This document shows positions 62,371 through 64,000 of a stretch of DNA of 64,000 nucleotides, in pieces. The DNA is taken from positions 258,941 through 322,940 of the forward strand of contig NZ_JACSCH020000010.1 of assembly GCF_014451325.2 (NCBI RefSeq). The letters are read 5' to 3'. This DNA comes from Streptomyces sp. CB02980 (GTDB taxonomy: Bacteria > Actinomycetota > Actinomycetes > Streptomycetales > Streptomycetaceae). Within the stretch, counting starts at the first letter, position 1. Each line of letters starts with the position of its first letter. A program made the position numbers and the translations under genes. Below the pieces are notes generated by a model that saw only the letters and a list, made by a program, of their open reading frames with translations, was not told the DNA's origin and made no database searches.

Positions 62371-62524
62371 GCCAACGCCGCCCGCGACTTGCGCCGGCAC
62401 CGGACAATGAGGGTGCGCCGGTGGCCCGGCAGGACGGTGTGGGGGTGAACGAGGCAGTGGGGACGGGGATGTCGCTGAGCGCGCTCGACGCCGTGGTGTG
62501 GCGCCACCGCTCCCTCGGACACCG

Positions 62525-62680
62525 TCAGAACAGGTTTCTGACGAAGTCGAAGAACCAGTTCATGCCGACGACCACGAGGATCGCGAGCCCGATCAGGACC
62601 ACGTAGAACCAGGAACAGCCGCCCCCCGCGTCCACCTGGTGCTCGTCCCGACCGCCCAGCTCTCCGTCGAACAGGTCCAC
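62525..62680 (-). CDS. Small single-helix membrane protein
   Basis: The product is 51 residues. GTG 62680 has a GGGGAGAGGGGGA leader. An acidic N-terminus (VDLFDGELGGRDEHQ) and one helix (WFYVVLIGLAILVVVGMNW) precede DFVRNLF. Its last codons form part of a short hairpin (GTCAGAA and complement). The function is unknown. Confidence 0.55.
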   Translation of the reverse strand: MDLFDGELGGRDEHQVDAGGGCSWFYVVLIGLAILVVVGMNWFFDFVRNLF

Positions 62681-62850
62681 GTTCGTCCCCCTCTCCCCGC
62701 CCGGGCCACCCCCGGACCCCGTAGGGACGCACTTTCGCACGCGCGGGTTCCGGAGCCGAAGGGGTCGCGTACTCAGGCGTGTACTCAACAGCACAGGGCG
62801 CGTACTCGGGCGGTGGGGCGGCGGTCGGGCGGTGAGGCGGGGGGAACCGT

Positions 62851-63834
62851 CTACCGGTCCCGGAACATCGGCCTCGCCCACGCGGGCGGGTCCAGCGGCG
62901 GGGTCAGCGGCTCCCGGCCCTGCGTCACGACCGGCCCGCCACCGCCCGTCGTCAGCGCCGCCCGCAGCTCGGCCACGAACTCCAGGCACGTCCCGTACCG
63001 CTCCTCGGGCGTCTTCGCCAGCGCCTTCGCGAACACCGCGTCCGCCGACTCCGGCAGCCCCGGCCGGACCTCGGAGAGCGGGGGCGGCGGGTCGTACTGC
63101 TGCGCCCACAGCACCGCCCAGTCGGTGTCACGGCGGAACGGCGGCGCTCCCACCAGCGTCTCGAACACCACACACGCCAGGCTGTACACGTCGCACCGGC
63201 CGTCCACCGGCTTCCCCGAGATCTGCTCGGGCGCCACGTAGTCCAGCGTGCCCACGAACTCGCCCACGGTGGTGAACCCCGTCAGCGACAGCGACTTCTT
63301 CGTCAGGCCGAAGTCCGTGAGGTACACGTGCTCCGGATGGTCCCGGTCCGTGCCCTCCGCGACCAGGATGTTGCCGGGCTTCACATCCCGGTGCACCAGG
63401 TCGTGGGCGTGCGCCGCGTCCAGGGCCGACGCCACCTGTACGGCGATCCGACCCGCCTTCCCCGGCGGCAGCGGCCCCTCGCGGTCCAGCAGGGCCACCA
63501 GGTCCTGCCCCGCCACGTACCGCATGGCGATGTACAGCACCCCCTCCGTCTCACCCGCGTCGAAGACCGGCACGATGTGGGGGTGGTCGATCGAGGCGGC
63601 GACCCGCGACTCGTGCGCGAAGCGCCTGCGGAAGGTGTCGTTGCGGGCCAGCTCGGGGGCGAGCAGCTTCAGCGCCACCGTCCGGTCGAGCCGCAGATCC
63701 CGCGCCCGGTACACGACCGCCATCCCGCCGCGCCCGATCTCGCTCTCCACCCGGTAGCCCGCGATCTCCTTGCCGAGGAGGCCGGAGGGACGGCCCGCCG
63801 GCAGCTCCGGTTCGTCGCGCGGCGCGCCGGTCAT
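62851..63834 (-). CDS. Soluble Ser/Thr protein kinase (Hanks type)
   Basis: The product is 327 residues. ATG 63834 overlaps the upstream stop in TGATG. The kinase domain (about 27-285) is intact: glycine loop GRGGMAVVY, lysine in VALKLL (K56), catalytic HRDVKPGN (D150), DFG (D174), activation loop ending APEQ, DVYSLACVVFETLVG. No membrane helix or PASTA domain follows, only a 40-residue Pro-rich tail, so it is cytoplasmic. Its partner upstream carries PTQVV repeats. Confidence 0.9.
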   Translation of the reverse strand: MTGAPRDEPELPAGRPSGLLGKEIAGYRVESEIGRGGMAVVYRARDLRLDRTVALKLLAPELARNDTFRRRFAHESRVAASIDHPHIVPVFDAGETEGVLYIAMRYVAGQDLVALLDREGPLPPGKAGRIAVQVASALDAAHAHDLVHRDVKPGNILVAEGTDRDHPEHVYLTDFGLTKKSLSLTGFTTVGEFVGTLDYVAPEQISGKPVDGRCDVYSLACVVFETLVGAPPFRRDTDWAVLWAQQYDPPPPLSEVRPGLPESADAVFAKALAKTPEERYGTCLEFVAELRAALTTGGGGPVVTQGREPLTPPLDPPAWARPMFRDR

Positions 63835-64000
63835 CACTTCTCACCGGCCGTTCGGGGCGGCGGGCGCTCCACGATCTGGGTGGGCGGTGGCGCCGCGGCC
63901 GGGGCGGGGTCCGCCTGCGGCTGAGGCACGACCTGGGTCGGTGGCGGTCCTGCGGCCGGCGGCGGGTCGCCCCGCAGCACCACCTGGGTCGGCTCGTGGT
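63834..64000 (-). CDS. C-terminal tail of a PTQVV-repeat protein (partial)
   Basis: Only the last 54 codons are in the window. They are Pro/Ala-rich with three PTQVV/PTQIV motifs about 17 residues apart and end GEK. Thr-Gln motifs of this kind often receive phosphate and are read by FHA domains in actinomycetes. The coupled overlap with the kinase gene suggests a kinase-linked protein, perhaps a second kinase. The main domain lies right of the window. Confidence 0.6.
   Translation of the reverse strand, partial: HEPTQVVLRGDPPPAAGPPPTQVVPQPQADPAPAAAPPPTQIVERPPPRTAGEK

Noticed and set aside
62421..62606. Plus-strand 61-residue ORF
   Set aside because: It runs antisense into the small membrane protein gene, which has the better ribosome site and a clear helix.

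Overview
The window is a gene-dense, GC-rich stretch of actinobacterial chromosome, almost certainly from Streptomyces or a close relative. The evidence is codon usage with G/C at third positions, many GTG/TTG starts, and families that are largely streptomycete: ALF-repeat secreted proteins, SAV_915, streptophobe, DUF6777, snapalysin and mycothiol-dependent maleylpyruvate isomerase. There is also a sortase-E type LAxTG anchor. I saw no rRNA or tRNA gene, insertion sequence, prophage or CRISPR array.

Layout. (1) 1-6.1 kb: a cobalamin locus. Two divergent AdoCbl-type riboswitches lie back to back at about 3.3-3.6 kb. The left one controls a wall-anchored protein with two transcobalamin-like alpha-barrels and a downstream gene cut by the window edge. 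The right one controls a secreted one-barrel protein, followed by precorrin-6A synthase cobF. (2) 6.3-14.2 kb: three exported ALF-repeat proteins, the last a 1377-residue alanine-rich coiled coil with a toxin-like C-terminus, then a possible regulator. (3) 14.3-20.1 kb: glyoxylate shunt aceA-aceB plus 3-hydroxyacyl-CoA dehydrogenase, divergent from a RamB-type regulator with tandem operator-like repeats between them. (4) 20-25.8 kb: two overlapping 2OG-Fe(II) oxygenase-like genes, snapalysin, and small stress and membrane proteins. (5) 25.8-35.2 kb: propionyl/acetyl-CoA synthetase, ComB-like phosphatase, cold shock protein, a carbohydrate-binding sugar dehydrogenase, a TauE/SafE permease and a solitary second SecY. 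(6) 35.2-37.7 kb: an NmtR-type nickel/cobalt sensor divergent from a P1B-4 cobalt/iron exporter. (7) 37.7-46.3 kb: LysR regulator, DJ-1 protein and an AraC remnant, a second lysA, mycothiol enzyme, CBS-BON protein followed by a decayed 24-bp octapeptide-coding minisatellite, and a beta-propeller. (8) 46.4-55.7 kb: secreted metallohydrolase, TetR, exonuclease, a glutarate-type catabolic set (GntR, class III CoA transferase, glutaryl-CoA dehydrogenase), EF-G-binding-like protein and MocR. (9) 55.5-64 kb: UspA, DUF6777, streptophobe, a lipoprotein that appears to start at ATC, RidA, WYL regulator and Ser/Thr kinase genes.

How it works together. The most interesting unit is the first. Surface and secreted corrinoid-binding candidates and a biosynthetic gene all appear to be governed by cobalamin, which suggests cell-surface B12 capture. 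The glyoxylate shunt, acyl-CoA synthetase and glutarate set make central acyl-CoA metabolism a second theme. All functions are read from the sequence by motif and family knowledge. No searches were run.
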